Source of the DNA: Hypomesus transpacificus
Lineage: Eukaryota > Chordata > Actinopteri > Osmeriformes > Osmeridae
Direction of reading: 5' to 3'
Assembly (NCBI RefSeq): GCF_021917145.1
Contig: NC_061063.1
Coordinates: 8,449,097-8,513,096 of the forward strand
Length of the DNA stretch: 64,000 bases
The position numbers and the translations under genes are program-made. Positions 21,611 to 50,500 of the stretch are shown here, piece by piece. Each line of letters begins with the position of its first letter. Within the stretch, counting starts at the first letter, position 1. The notes under the pieces were generated by a model. That model had not been told where the DNA came from, made no database searches, and saw only the letters and a program-made list of their open reading frames with translations.

Positions 21611-24600
21611 ATGGCTGGAGAGGGCGAGGACTCTCTGGACCTGAGTCACCTGACAGATGCTGAGCAGGCCACCATCTTGGCAGTGTTGCTGCGAGATGAC
21701 GAGCTTCGTCGCCGCGAGGAGGGGCGCGTAAGGTCAGAGGTGATTATTTAACCCTTTAGATGCAGAACCCTACTGATGCCCCCCTCCCTCCCCCCCCCCC
21801 CCCCCCCCCTCCCTCCCCAGAAATGTTTCCTCCTAACCATAAGCCAGCTAGTCTTAGTGCTTTTACGTTTCGGTTGAAACCCCTAACTAACCCCTCAGGA
21901 ATCTCCGTGAGAAAGAGGCCAACCCTGTGCTTCTGCGGACGCTGTCGGGAGCGTGGTTCAGCGAGGAGAGGAGCAAACGCCACCGCAACACCAAGCAGGG
22001 CTGCGACCTGGTGCAGTCCTCCATCCGGCGCCGGAGGTCAAAGACGAGAGGTCGGCCGCCCGCCAATCCGTCAGTTGGAACGTGGACGATGACGTCACGG
22101 TTCACCCCGTTCGCGCCGTCTTGCTAGGTAGTGTGATGCGAGTCTAAGACGTTGACATTGTCATGACAATCGTGTGTGTGTGTTTGTCCCAGATGTGGCT
22201 CTGAGTGACATATTCAACGGAGCTAACGAGGAAGGGCAACCCAGTAGCCCTGGCAACAGCCCCTCCCCTCTGGCAGAGAGGACACAAGGGGAGGATGCCA
22301 CAGAAGAGATGGAAGAGGAGGTGATCGAACAGTAAGGGCTCATTGCTGTTGTCGTGGGGATAGCTGTTGTCGTGGGGATAGCGTTTATGGTTGCATACGG
22401 AGAAGTCTTGTGAGCTCATATGTAACTGTGTTACAGGGATCCAGTCAGTCTTATTCCCATACCTGTGCCCAGAACGAGGAAACTGAACACACAGGTGAGT
22501 GTGTGTGTGTGTGTGTTCATAGATGCGGTACATCTTGTGTTTTTAGAGGCTTTAGGTGACATTTCTTTCTTTCTTGCAGGATAGTAACACCATCTCATCA
22601 ACCACAGACATACAACGTGATTATAATGACTTAATAACTTATCAAAATCCCCATGATAACTGAAGTTTTATAATGATATGTATAATTAACTATAATGATA
22701 TGTTCACTCCTTTTGTTGTTCAACTGATGACCTGCTAGTTCCACTGGATTGTGTCAGTGGAAGTAATGGCCACAAAGAGGAAGACAGATCGGTACGCACA
22801 GATACACAGTCACAAAACACTACATTCACCTCTCGCCTTGTTATATTGGGTTGTTGTACTGTGTGTGTGTTGGTAGGGAGACTCAGACGGGGACACAGAC
22901 TCGGTATCCAGCGATGTGACAGAAGCTGATCCAACCCCTCTAAGACCCAGCAGCTCTGTCAGCAGTCTGCAGTCCAACAACATGGTAACACTTCCCCAAC
23001 ACACAGTCACACAATCGCTCGCTCACTTTCTCAACATGTCTGATACACGCACACTACTCCCACACACTCTCACTCAAACAGACCTCCAGTAATATCTCCT
23101 CCATGTTGACCTGAGACCTTGTGGTCGAGTGATGGTGTTGTGAACCCTGCGGTGTGTTTCTGGTTGGTTGGCAGCTGAACGGCAGCATGATGAGTCTGTT
23201 TACCTCCGGGGAGTTTGGGGATGTGGAGGTGAGGGGGCGGATCTTATTCTCACTGCTGTACGACACACAGAAAGAGGAGCTAAAGGTCAAAGTTTGTTGC
23301 TGTCAAGACCTCGCGCCGGCGCGCAAGAACCGCTCCGACCCGTGAGTGTGTTTGTGTGTGTGTGCACCGAAGAGCAGAGCACACAACACGGAAATATGAA
23401 TGATCGTTTGTTGTGCTCTAGACCTCTGTTGTTAAGCCTTGTTGTGTCTGCAGGTATGTGAAGGCCTATCTTCTACCTGACAAGTCATCCCACAGTAAGA
23501 AGAAAACCTCAGTGAAAAAGAAGACACTAAACCCTGTCTATGACCAGACTCTGAAAGTACGTCTGATAATTCAAATAAAAAACGCTTGTTTTCTTCCCCA
23601 ACAACCATAACTGTTCGTATTCTTTTGATGTTTCGCGGGGGGGTTTTTTCAGCTTGATTTACAGAGACAGTTGGAGAGAGAGACACACACACTATTGTAC
23701 TTGCTGTGTAATATATTTTTGGTGCTTGATTTTCCCCGCAGGTACACCCTTGCACTTTTTCGAGGTTCAGGTTGTTAAATTGTATCTTGTTTAACAACAT
23801 GCTCTTATGGTTCTTCCCTTTGGGACTTATTTCGTTTTCACAATGTATGCTTCAAGTTTTGGCTACCCGCAATGTTTGGGGCTATGTCGTAGTTATGGTC
23901 AGTGACCCATGCCCCTTTGTAAAGCTCTCTTTTGGAAGTCGCTTTGGATAAAAGCGTCTGCTGAAATGCATAAATGTAAATGTAAACTTACATCATTTCC
24001 TTGTGTCGGTGTTCCTGCCATCATGCCAGTGTTTATGCTCCCCAGTATAAGGTGCGCGTGGGGGACCTACGAGGCCGAACTCTGAACCTGTCTGTGTGGC
24101 ACGCTGTCCCCGTGGGGAGGAACGTGTTTCTGGGGGAGGTGGAGCTGAGCCTGAGCCACTGGGACTGGACCTCCACCCAACCCTTCTGGCAAGACCTTCA
24201 ACCACGCGTGAGTCCTATACTCCCACAAGGGACAGTCACTCCCTCACAAAACACACATGCTATCACGCTGATGTGGGCAAACATAATACCAACACACTGT
24301 TGTGTCGCGGCTCTGAGGGACACTCCCCAAGTGTAAAGTGAGAGGGAGAGAAAAAGAAAGAGAGAGAGACATGCTATGAATTTTAACGAATACTTATGTA
24401 ACCTTAATCTCCTTTCTCTATTCTCTCTCGATTTCCCGGTCCACTTTCCTTTATTCTCTCTTTCTCCCTCTACCTCTCTCTCTTTCTCTGTCTCGCTCTC
24501 CCTCATTCCCTCTCTGTCTCTCCCTCTCAGGTTCAGTTGACTCCAGACTCACTTAGTAGTCGAGGGACCATCTTCCTCTCCATAAAGTTCTCACCAGCAG

Positions 24601-24683
24601 GATCTGAGGGTGAGTTGAACACCCACACACCAGCAGAACTGTGTCTCTATGACGTTCCGCCCCTACACTGTTCCTCTCTGTCT

Positions 24684-24742
<59 letters not shown>

Positions 24743-25471
24743 GTGGTGGCATGCCGCTGACAGGGGAAGTGCATATCTGGCTGCGGGAGGCGCAGGGTCT
24801 CCTGTCCACCAAAGGGGGCGCTGTGGACTCCTACGTCAAGAGGTGAGTCACTTCGTTTTGACGAGAGCCTGAGGATTTTTCTACTGTTGCGGTTCCACAC
24901 TGTCCTCTGAGCAGATATGAACCCACACGTTCACACGACAGCAGCTTTCATAAACTGCGGTGACGCAACAGTTGTTGTGTTTGATTAAAAAGTGTTCATA
25001 CACCCCTGTACCGTCACTCCACCTTAGCTACGTGCTGCCAGACGCTAGTCGGTCGAGCGGTCAGAAGACACGCGTAGTCAAGCGGTCCATCAGCCCCACA
25101 TACAACCACACCATGGTGTATGACGGCTTCCAGTCGGCGGACCTGAGAGAAGCGTGCACTGAGCTGATAGTCTGGCAGCGTGAAGGGTTGAAGACACACG
25201 TGCTGGGAGGGGTCAGACTCAGCCTCGGGACGGGTGAGACACACACACACACATACACACACACACACCCACACAGACACAACCTGTGTTCCCACTCAAG
25301 TCATCTTATGTCTGTGTGTGTGTTTTAGGTCAGAGCTATGGAGAGGCAGTGTGTTGGATGGACTCCACCGAGGAAGAGATGAAGTTATGGACCTCCATGA
25401 TCAAGAACCCTAACCACTGGATGGACGCCACGCTACCCATCAGAACAAACCTAACACAACGACCAGAGTGA
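21611..25471 (+). CDS. sytl1: SYTL1 / Slp1, synaptotagmin-like Rab27 effector
   Basis: Exons: 21611-21732, 21899-22127 (or -22050), 22193-22331, 22437-22494, 22580-22616, 22739-22791, 22877-22984, 23175-23341, 23454-23556, 24046-24207, 24531-24609, 24743-24842, 25028-25233 and 25329-25471. That is about 568 aa (human SYTL1 is 562). The N-terminal Slp homology domain ([20 protein letters not shown], then [18 protein letters not shown]) has no zinc finger, as in Slp1. It binds GTP-Rab27 on secretory vesicles. An acidic Ser-rich linker follows, then C2A ([20 protein letters not shown], then [16 protein letters not shown]) and C2B ([26 protein letters not shown], then [14 protein letters not shown]). 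Several loop aspartates expected for Ca2+ binding are absent. Exon 2 is odd: its first half and second half are open in different frames (see findings). Confidence 0.9.
21790..21809. repeat. Poly-C tract (20 bp)
   Basis: Twenty consecutive C in sytl1 intron 1, inside a wider C-rich stretch at about 21780-21819. Confidence 0.9.
23691..23988 (+). mobile_element. SINE-like interspersed element, copy B
   Basis: The inverted match to copy A at 10706-11031, including TGCACTTTTTCGAGGTTCAG and the end GGATAAAAGCGTCTGCTGAA. It lies in the sytl1 intron between the first two C2A exons. No flanking direct repeats are obvious. Confidence 0.7.
24687..24740. repeat. (GT)n run ending at a splice acceptor
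   Basis: About 27 GT dinucleotides run into the acceptor GTGTAG of sytl1 exon 12 (starts 24743). There is no normal polypyrimidine tract next to this acceptor. Confidence 0.9.
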
Positions 25472-25665
25472 TGCTAACGCGACGGCGGGACAACCCATCT
25501 GAAATTACACCCCTTTATCTGACTGGACCAGGCCTGTTGATGGCCTGATATCTCACACATATAGGTGACAAAAACACACACAAAAAGTTTGATTTTTTGC
25601 TAGGGTGTCTTAGTTTAGAATGTAGCCCTTGGGTACAGCAGTTGTTGACCAAAAGCTCATCGGTC

Positions 25666-25671
25666 AATAAA
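25666..25671 (+). terminator. sytl1: Poly(A) signal, sytl1
   Basis: An AATAAA within GGTCAATAAACAC, about 195 bp after the stop and followed by a T-rich, then TTGTTTGTTG stretch. Confidence 0.7.
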
Positions 25672-26367
25672 CACTTTTTTGATTGTTTGTTGAAGTCCAG
25701 TGATCTGTCTACTGTATGGACAGTTAAGGAACACATTAGAGATAGGCCTACTGTAACTGTTGGAGTTAGTAATGATATGAGGTCATCTGTGAGTTTTCTA
25801 TCAGAGCCTGATGTCAAACGACCACGTTAATCAACCAGTTTGACATAGAGCCTAATAATATTGTATATTTATAATTAAATTTAGTCAAACCAAGAATGTG
25901 TTTATATTCTTTGTATCAACTATGCACATCTCTGAAGTGAAGTTAGGTCAGGGCCAAGGTTATTGTGCAATGTACGTCACTTAAACTCATTTTACTAAAG
26001 TGTTATGTACAATTTCATGAAGAACTGAGGCCACCTAGCGGTCACACTGTTGTAACACAAGGATTTCGACAGAACTCAGGCAGGCAAGGAAACATTCAAT
26101 CACATCCAGCCTCCTCGTTGACGACTGAACATTTCAACCAAGCGTTTTCTTAAGATTGGCACCTTGATACAAATAATCTTAAATATGTTACCTGCGAGCC
26201 AGTATGTGGGTGTGTAATCAGTTCAAAATATTGTGAAAGTGGACTGCATGCCGGTAAGAATATGTTCGTATTTTCAACTTTATCTAGACCCTGATAGTGA
26301 AACGGCGCAAACACCAAATTTAACAGGTTAAAGTAGTAGCCAACTAACACATTTGGGTTCGAAGGTT
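25672..26367. other. sytl1-btd intergenic region
   Basis: About 700 bp of AT-rich DNA without recognisable coding sequence or repeat family. It is the junction between genes that map to human 1p36 and 3p25, so it marks the synteny boundary in this fish. The btd promoter must lie here, but no TATA or CCAAT box stands out. Confidence 0.4.
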
Positions 26368-26831
26368 ATGTCCACCAGACCACCCATCGCGGCGGTAGTG
26401 GCCGCGCTAGGCCTCTGTTTGATTTTGCTTGTCGGGGCAGAAGACGGTTCCGGTCGCTCATACGTAGCTGCGGTCTACGAGCACTTTGTGTACCTGAATC
26501 CAAAGCCGCACGTGCCGCTGTCTCGAGCTGCTGCACTTGAACACATGAAGAAGAATCTGGACGTTTATGAAGCGCAAGCTGCTCTGGCAGCCGGAAAGGT
26601 AGACTATATATGTAGAAATAAAACCAATAACAGCAGTTGTCGTAGAAGTTATAATCTCGTTCTCGTTACTTCTCTCAGGGTGCTCAGATTATAGTGTTTC
26701 CCGAAGATGGTATCCATGGTTTCAACTTCAGTCGTTCATCCATAGCGGGTTACCTAGAGGCAATCCCCGACCCACAAAAAGAAAACTGGAACCCATGCAC
26801 CGAGCCAGGCCGGCATGCACACACTGAGGTG

Positions 26832-26862
<31 letters not shown>

Positions 26863-28825
26863 AAGAGATGGCAAAAGTACACACATCCTTCACTCAAGTC
26901 AAAGCACAGATGCTCATGTCTAAAAAGACTCTGTTTTAGTATAAGGATGTCAGAAAAATTGTACTGATACCAGAAAAATCTTCTTAAGTAGGCTACAGTA
27001 ATGAAGTAATTGTACGTCCATCCACCCCTGCTCTCTCAGGTCCTCCAGCGTCTGAGCTGCATGGCTCGACGTCACCGTCTCTTCCTGGTGGCCAACATGG
27101 CCGCCCTCCAGCCGTGCTCCGTGACCTTCGACCTCACCTGCCCTCCAGATGGACGCTGGCAGTTCAACACTGATGTGGTGTTCAGGTTCATTATAGACTT
27201 CCCCTGTTGAGTTTGAGAAGTGTGTTCAGCAACAAAACAGTCGTCATGTAGGATGGTTCAGGTTTTGAACCCGGGTTTACACTGGTCCTTCATAGGTCGG
27301 ATGGACTTCTGGTGGCTCGTTACCACAAGTACAACCTGTACTTTGAGAACGCCTTTGACAAGCCCCCGAGTTCAGAGCTCGTCACCTTTGACACGCCCTT
27401 CGCTGGAACGTTTGGGGTGTTGACCTGCTTCGACATCCTGTTCCACGATCCCACAGTGACCCTGCTGAACAAGGTAGGTTAACATTAGGCTGCACCCCCC
27501 CCCCCCCCCCAACACACCTACACAAACACACACCCCTCTCTCCCCCCTCCCCCCACACCTTTACTCATGCTCTTGTGGTTCTTCCCATTGGCCCATTTGT
27601 TTTTTCACAATGTACGCTTCATGTTTTGGCTACCCGCAATGTTTTTGGGGCTATCTCGTTGTTACCATCAGTGACCTATGCACTTTTGTAAAGCTCTCTC
27701 TTGGAAGTGGCTTTGGATAAAAAGCGTCTGTTAAAATGAATACATGTAAATGTACTCCTCCTCCCCCTCCTCCCAGGGGGTGCGGCAGCTGGTCTACCCC
27801 ACGGCGTGGATGAACCAGCTCCCCCTGCTGGCGACGGTGCAGTTCCAGTGGGCCTTCAGCCGGGGTGCCAACGTCTCTGTGCTAGGGGCCAACATACGCA
27901 GTGACCCACTGGGCATGACCGGCAGTGGCATTTTCAGCCCCGACACGGCTCTTTACCACCACGCTAGGGCAGGGGAGCTGGAGGCTGGGAAGCTGCTGGT
28001 GGGCAGATTACCCGTGCTGGACCCCTCGTGGCTGCAAGACAGAGGGGCGATGGAGCGTGGAGGTCTGGGTGATGGAGGGACAGAGCCACCCCCAGGATCG
28101 GAGGCTCTCTCTGGGGTGGGAGGCACAGGTGGGGTGGGGGGCGTCGGTGTCTGGTCCTCAAGTGTCACAGACTCTTTTTGCCTGCCGAAGGAGGAGGGCT
28201 GTCAGAGGACTGCGCCGTCTTCCTCTCCTCTCCCCCCTAATCTTTTCCACTCCTCCATGATGTACGATCAGTTCGCCTTCAAACTCTTGCTGGACTCGGA
28301 GGGCGAGCTCACTGTGTGTGATGGGTCTTTCTGCTGCCGCCTGCAATACCGGAGATCTCCACTGGAGGGCAGTAAAGAACTCTATGCACTGGGGGCATTT
28401 GCTGGCACACACGTGGTTAATGGACGCTACGCACTGCAGGTCGGGATAACTAGATCAATCTCTTCATATGATGCCAGTTCACTATTCTGTATTCTTGTTT
28501 TGATGTGTTTCGTTTTTTTAACTTTAGTTTCTTCTGACCTGTCCACCCACAGGTGTGCGCTTTGGTCCGCTGCTCTGGGACAGTGGATCGCTCCTGCGGA
28601 CAGGAAGTGGAAGAGGCAGACACCAAGATGGACTTCCTGCTGGAAGGGAAGTTCAGCACGCAGCACGTGTATCCGTCGGTGGTGGTCAGTCAGGTGGTAT
28701 TGGAGAGGCCGGACGCGGTGGAGAGAAGCGCTGACGGTCGAGTGGTGATGAGACACTCAGGGACGACAGCTGGACTGGTCACCGCATGTCTCTATGGCAG
28801 GATGTATGACCAGGATGGGGCGTGA
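26368..28825 (+). CDS. btd: Biotinidase (BTD), nitrilase-family amidohydrolase
   Basis: Six coding exons: 26368-26598, 26679-26828, 27040-27185, 27296-27473, 27777-28439 and 28553-28825, giving 546 aa (human BTD is 543). After a signal peptide ([16 protein letters not shown]) comes the nitrilase domain, with the catalytic Glu in [14 protein letters not shown], Lys in [10 protein letters not shown] and nucleophile Cys in [22 protein letters not shown] and [11 protein letters not shown] follow. The C-terminal vanin-type domain has [24 protein letters not shown] and [15 protein letters not shown]. Biotinidase releases biotin from biocytin and biotinyl peptides and is secreted or lysosomal. Vanins are the close alternative. 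The MMYD and CGQE stretches of the C-terminal part and the adjacent convergent ankrd28 favour BTD. All phases agree and the gene is intact. Confidence 0.93.
27563..27753 (+). mobile_element. SINE-like interspersed element, copy C (truncated)
   Basis: About 190 bp matching copy B from ATGCTCTTGTGGTTCTTCCC to the tail GGATAAAAAGCGTCTGTTAA. It lies in the btd intron and ends only about 24 bp before exon 5 (27777), so the exon's polypyrimidine tract is immediately next to the element. Confidence 0.7.
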
Positions 28826-28827
28826 AT

Positions 28828-28833
28828 GTGTGT

Positions 28834-28864
<31 letters not shown>
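28828..28864. repeat. (GT)n followed by poly-G (17 bp)
   Basis: A GT run followed by 17 G, starting a few bases after the btd stop codon. Confidence 0.85.
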
Positions 28865-28865
<1 letters not shown>

Positions 28866-29774
28866 GGGTGAGTTTTATAGGTTGCAGCTCATGCTGTCAT
28901 ACAACCCTTTCATTTTTTTAATTAGTAACCTAATAAAATTTTATTCAGCACTAAGTACTAAGGGTGGGGGGGGAATTTGATTCACTTATGAATCGCAATT
29001 CACAGATTCCTCCCAAAAATTATGTAAGCATATATAGATTTGCAACTTAATAAAAAATCGATACACGATTTTTTGGGGCGAATCCTAACCCCAAGGATCA
29101 AATCATAAGGTACCTAAAGATTCCCACCCCTAATAGACGGTAAGCTGTACATTTCTGTTTAATAAATGTATCTGTGTTGCAGAAATAAATAAATCTATTC
29201 ATGAAACGTCTACTTATCGTCACTGTATTTTGTGAACGAGTTCTTCAAAATTCTACAGCAAACTTTCACTTGTTTTGTAAGTATGATTAGAAGGCAGAGT
29301 ATTCCGTTTTATAACCTTGGTATTAGCAGAAACAAAACGTACGTTTCCCTTTGGCATTTAGTAGTGCCATAAGGACAATTACACCGTCTTGTAGAAAGTA
29401 ACTTTGCAGGAAACCTCTGTGGCTCAGTGGGTAACATGTGTAGCATCGAGTCTACTGCCAAACATGGTGTAGTGGGTTGAGAACTAGAGCCTACACCACA
29501 ACAACCTGGGTTCACACCACAACAACCTGGGTTCAAATCCAGCACAGAGCGCAGTGCCAAACACATCCGTGGACCCAGACCGCTGTAACCGCAGTGCACT
29601 CCTGTCCGCAGTGGACTGACTGTCCACATCCCTGTTTCTAAGACGTTTTAAGGCCTTAAATGTAAAGTTCAGAAATGTAGACTTTACGGCCCCCGCAGGA
29701 ACCCTGCTACCTCCTGACCTTGTCTGTCGCTAGGAGCACACACCCCATTCATGTGACATACAGAGATAGCGACA
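28865..29774. other. btd 3'UTR and btd-ankrd28 intergenic region
   Basis: AATAAA at 28932-28937 is the best btd poly(A) candidate, with further AATAAA at about 29158-29195. A degenerate repeat-like stretch with GAATCG and CGATTTTTT motifs lies at about 28970-29125. A tRNA-like SINE lies at 29405-29560. No coding exon is seen. Confidence 0.45.
29405..29560 (+). mobile_element. tRNA-like SINE fragment with duplicated B-box side
   Basis: An A-box-like TGGCTCAGTGG at about 29420-29430 and a B-box-like GGTTCAAATCC at 29530-29540 show a tRNA-derived head. They are about 100 bp apart, too far for a working tRNA gene. The 21 bp ending in CCTGGGTTC occur twice in tandem just before the B box. Confidence 0.5.
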
Positions 29775-30504
29775 CAAGATTTCAAAAGAAATTTATTTAT
29801 CCTTTACATAGTATTATTTAAGAACGTTAAACCAGTGGCCATGAATGTGCCTAAAAAGCCAACATACCTCAAAGACACAGACACACACACACATTCATGG
29901 TATCGTACACAAACTGTATTGCACACACATTTACACACTCTCTTTCCTGTCTCCAGTACAGTACACAGACAGGAAGTTGAGAAGAACAGCTTTCCCAGCC
30001 CACAACTAAGAGATGAGTTAAGCTCCTCCTCTGAGGGTGTGAGTTTCAGACCAACGTCATCCTAGTTCAGCCAGTCCAGCAGCAACCCTTACAGGCACCT
30101 CCCTAATGCAGTAGCTGCTCTGCACCAGAGGAACTTCACAGAGAGGCCTTAGTGTTAACATCCAAATGACCCCCCCTCCCCCCCTCCTGTGAGAACTACA
30201 ACAACATCAGTCATTCATACATACATACATCCCTCCATTGTGAGAATCAACTCCTGTTTTAAATCAGACAGCTCTTACTACACTGGCCTGCCGATGTGAA
30301 CTGACTCACTTGAATCTTAAGTCCACTCTATCACACAGTGATCAGGTGAATCAACTCAGCATCAGAAATGTATGAACCAGGCTTCAGTTCCATCTCAGTC
30401 ATCAATGAGACCAACAGAGGTGGGGGGGGGGTCACAGGGGAGATTAGATCAGACACCTGAGTCTCTTGGTCCCTTGGACTGAGATTGTCCCTCTGCCCTT
30501 TCTG

Positions 30505-30625
30505 TACAGACTGGGCGTAACCGCGGTTACAGACTGGGCGTAGCCGCGGTTACAGACTGGGCACAGCCGCGGTTACAGACTGGGCATAGCCGCGGTTACA
30601 GACTGGGCATAGCCGCGGTTACAGA
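30505..30625 (+). repeat. 23-bp tandem repeat, 5 copies
   Basis: The unit, of the form GGGCGTAGCCGCGG followed by TTACAGACT, is repeated about five times with single-base changes and constant 23-bp spacing. It lies in the ankrd28 3'UTR. Confidence 0.9.
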
Positions 30626-30926
30626 AGGCAAAGTATGCGTGGTGGGACTCAGTAGAAGGAGTCTTCAGGGGAAGCCCAGCAGAGACAGAAAATCAAAAAC
30701 ACTTTATTGTAATCGAAGCGAAAACTCCTTTCCGGTCAGAAACTGGACCGCCATGCTAGTCAGATGGATGACAGCACATAGCTCATGATGTTGTATCTTG
30801 TTCGTCCTGAAGAAGAGACTTCAGAAACTTCTTCAGTCTTCAGACCGACACCGTAGACCTGTCTCTTCCCTCAGTTTGTTTTAAGGCCCTGAGTTGTTGG
30901 CTCACCAACCTTTTCAACGGCTGTGG

Positions 30927-30995
30927 CCATAGTGGGCGTGTCCCGTATCCCATAGTGGGCGTGTCCCGTGTCCCATAGTGGGCGTGTCCCAGTTC
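30927..30995 (+). repeat. 23-bp tandem repeat, 3 copies
   Basis: Three 23-bp units beginning CCATAGTGGGCGTGTCCC at 30927, 30950 and 30973. They differ only in the last few bases. Confidence 0.9.
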
Positions 30996-31017
30996 CCACC
31001 CGTGTGGTGGTGGTGGT

Positions 31018-31054
<37 letters not shown>
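31018..31054. repeat. Poly-G/C homopolymer (37 bp)
   Basis: Thirty-seven G on the plus strand, that is C37 in the ankrd28 transcript, starting about 20 nt after its stop codon. A GGT run precedes it. Confidence 0.9.
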
Positions 31055-31055
<1 letters not shown>

Positions 31056-31073
31056 GGAGGGGTGGGTGTGTCC

Positions 31074-50283
<19,210 letters not shown>

Positions 50284-50500
50284 GTTCCCTCCCCAGAAGT
50301 GTCAGAGTGGCTCTCAAGGCCGTAACGGTGTGGCAGAGTGCACCGAGACCGGATCGCTAGCCAGCCGAGCTACTCCGCTGAAACTCGTCCCAAGTCTCCC
50401 CTTTCCTGCCTGACAAACACAGGAGGCAACAAAATCCACAACATTACCGCCACACATACGGAGCAGTTACGAGACCACTGATTGGCTCTGGAGGAATTCC
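50284..50500 (-). promoter_or_regulatory. ankrd28: Putative ankrd28 promoter and 5'UTR
   Basis: The sequence upstream of the ankrd28 ATG on the minus strand is GC-richer than its surroundings. It has a CCAAT box on the minus strand (ATTGG at 50481-50485) about 200 bp from the ATG. No TATA box is seen. The start site is not determined. Confidence 0.4.

Larger units (their letters stand above)
29775..31073 (-). other. ankrd28: ankrd28 3'UTR
   Basis: On the minus strand this follows the ankrd28 stop. AATAAA signals read on the minus strand occur at 30703-30708 and 29792-29797. The region holds two 23-bp tandem arrays (30505-30625 and 30927-30995) and a 37-bp homopolymer. No coding exon is present. 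Confidence 0.5.

Noticed and set aside
29405-29560. Functional tRNA gene
   Set aside because: The A and B boxes are about 100 bp apart and no cloverleaf can be drawn; it is better read as a SINE head.
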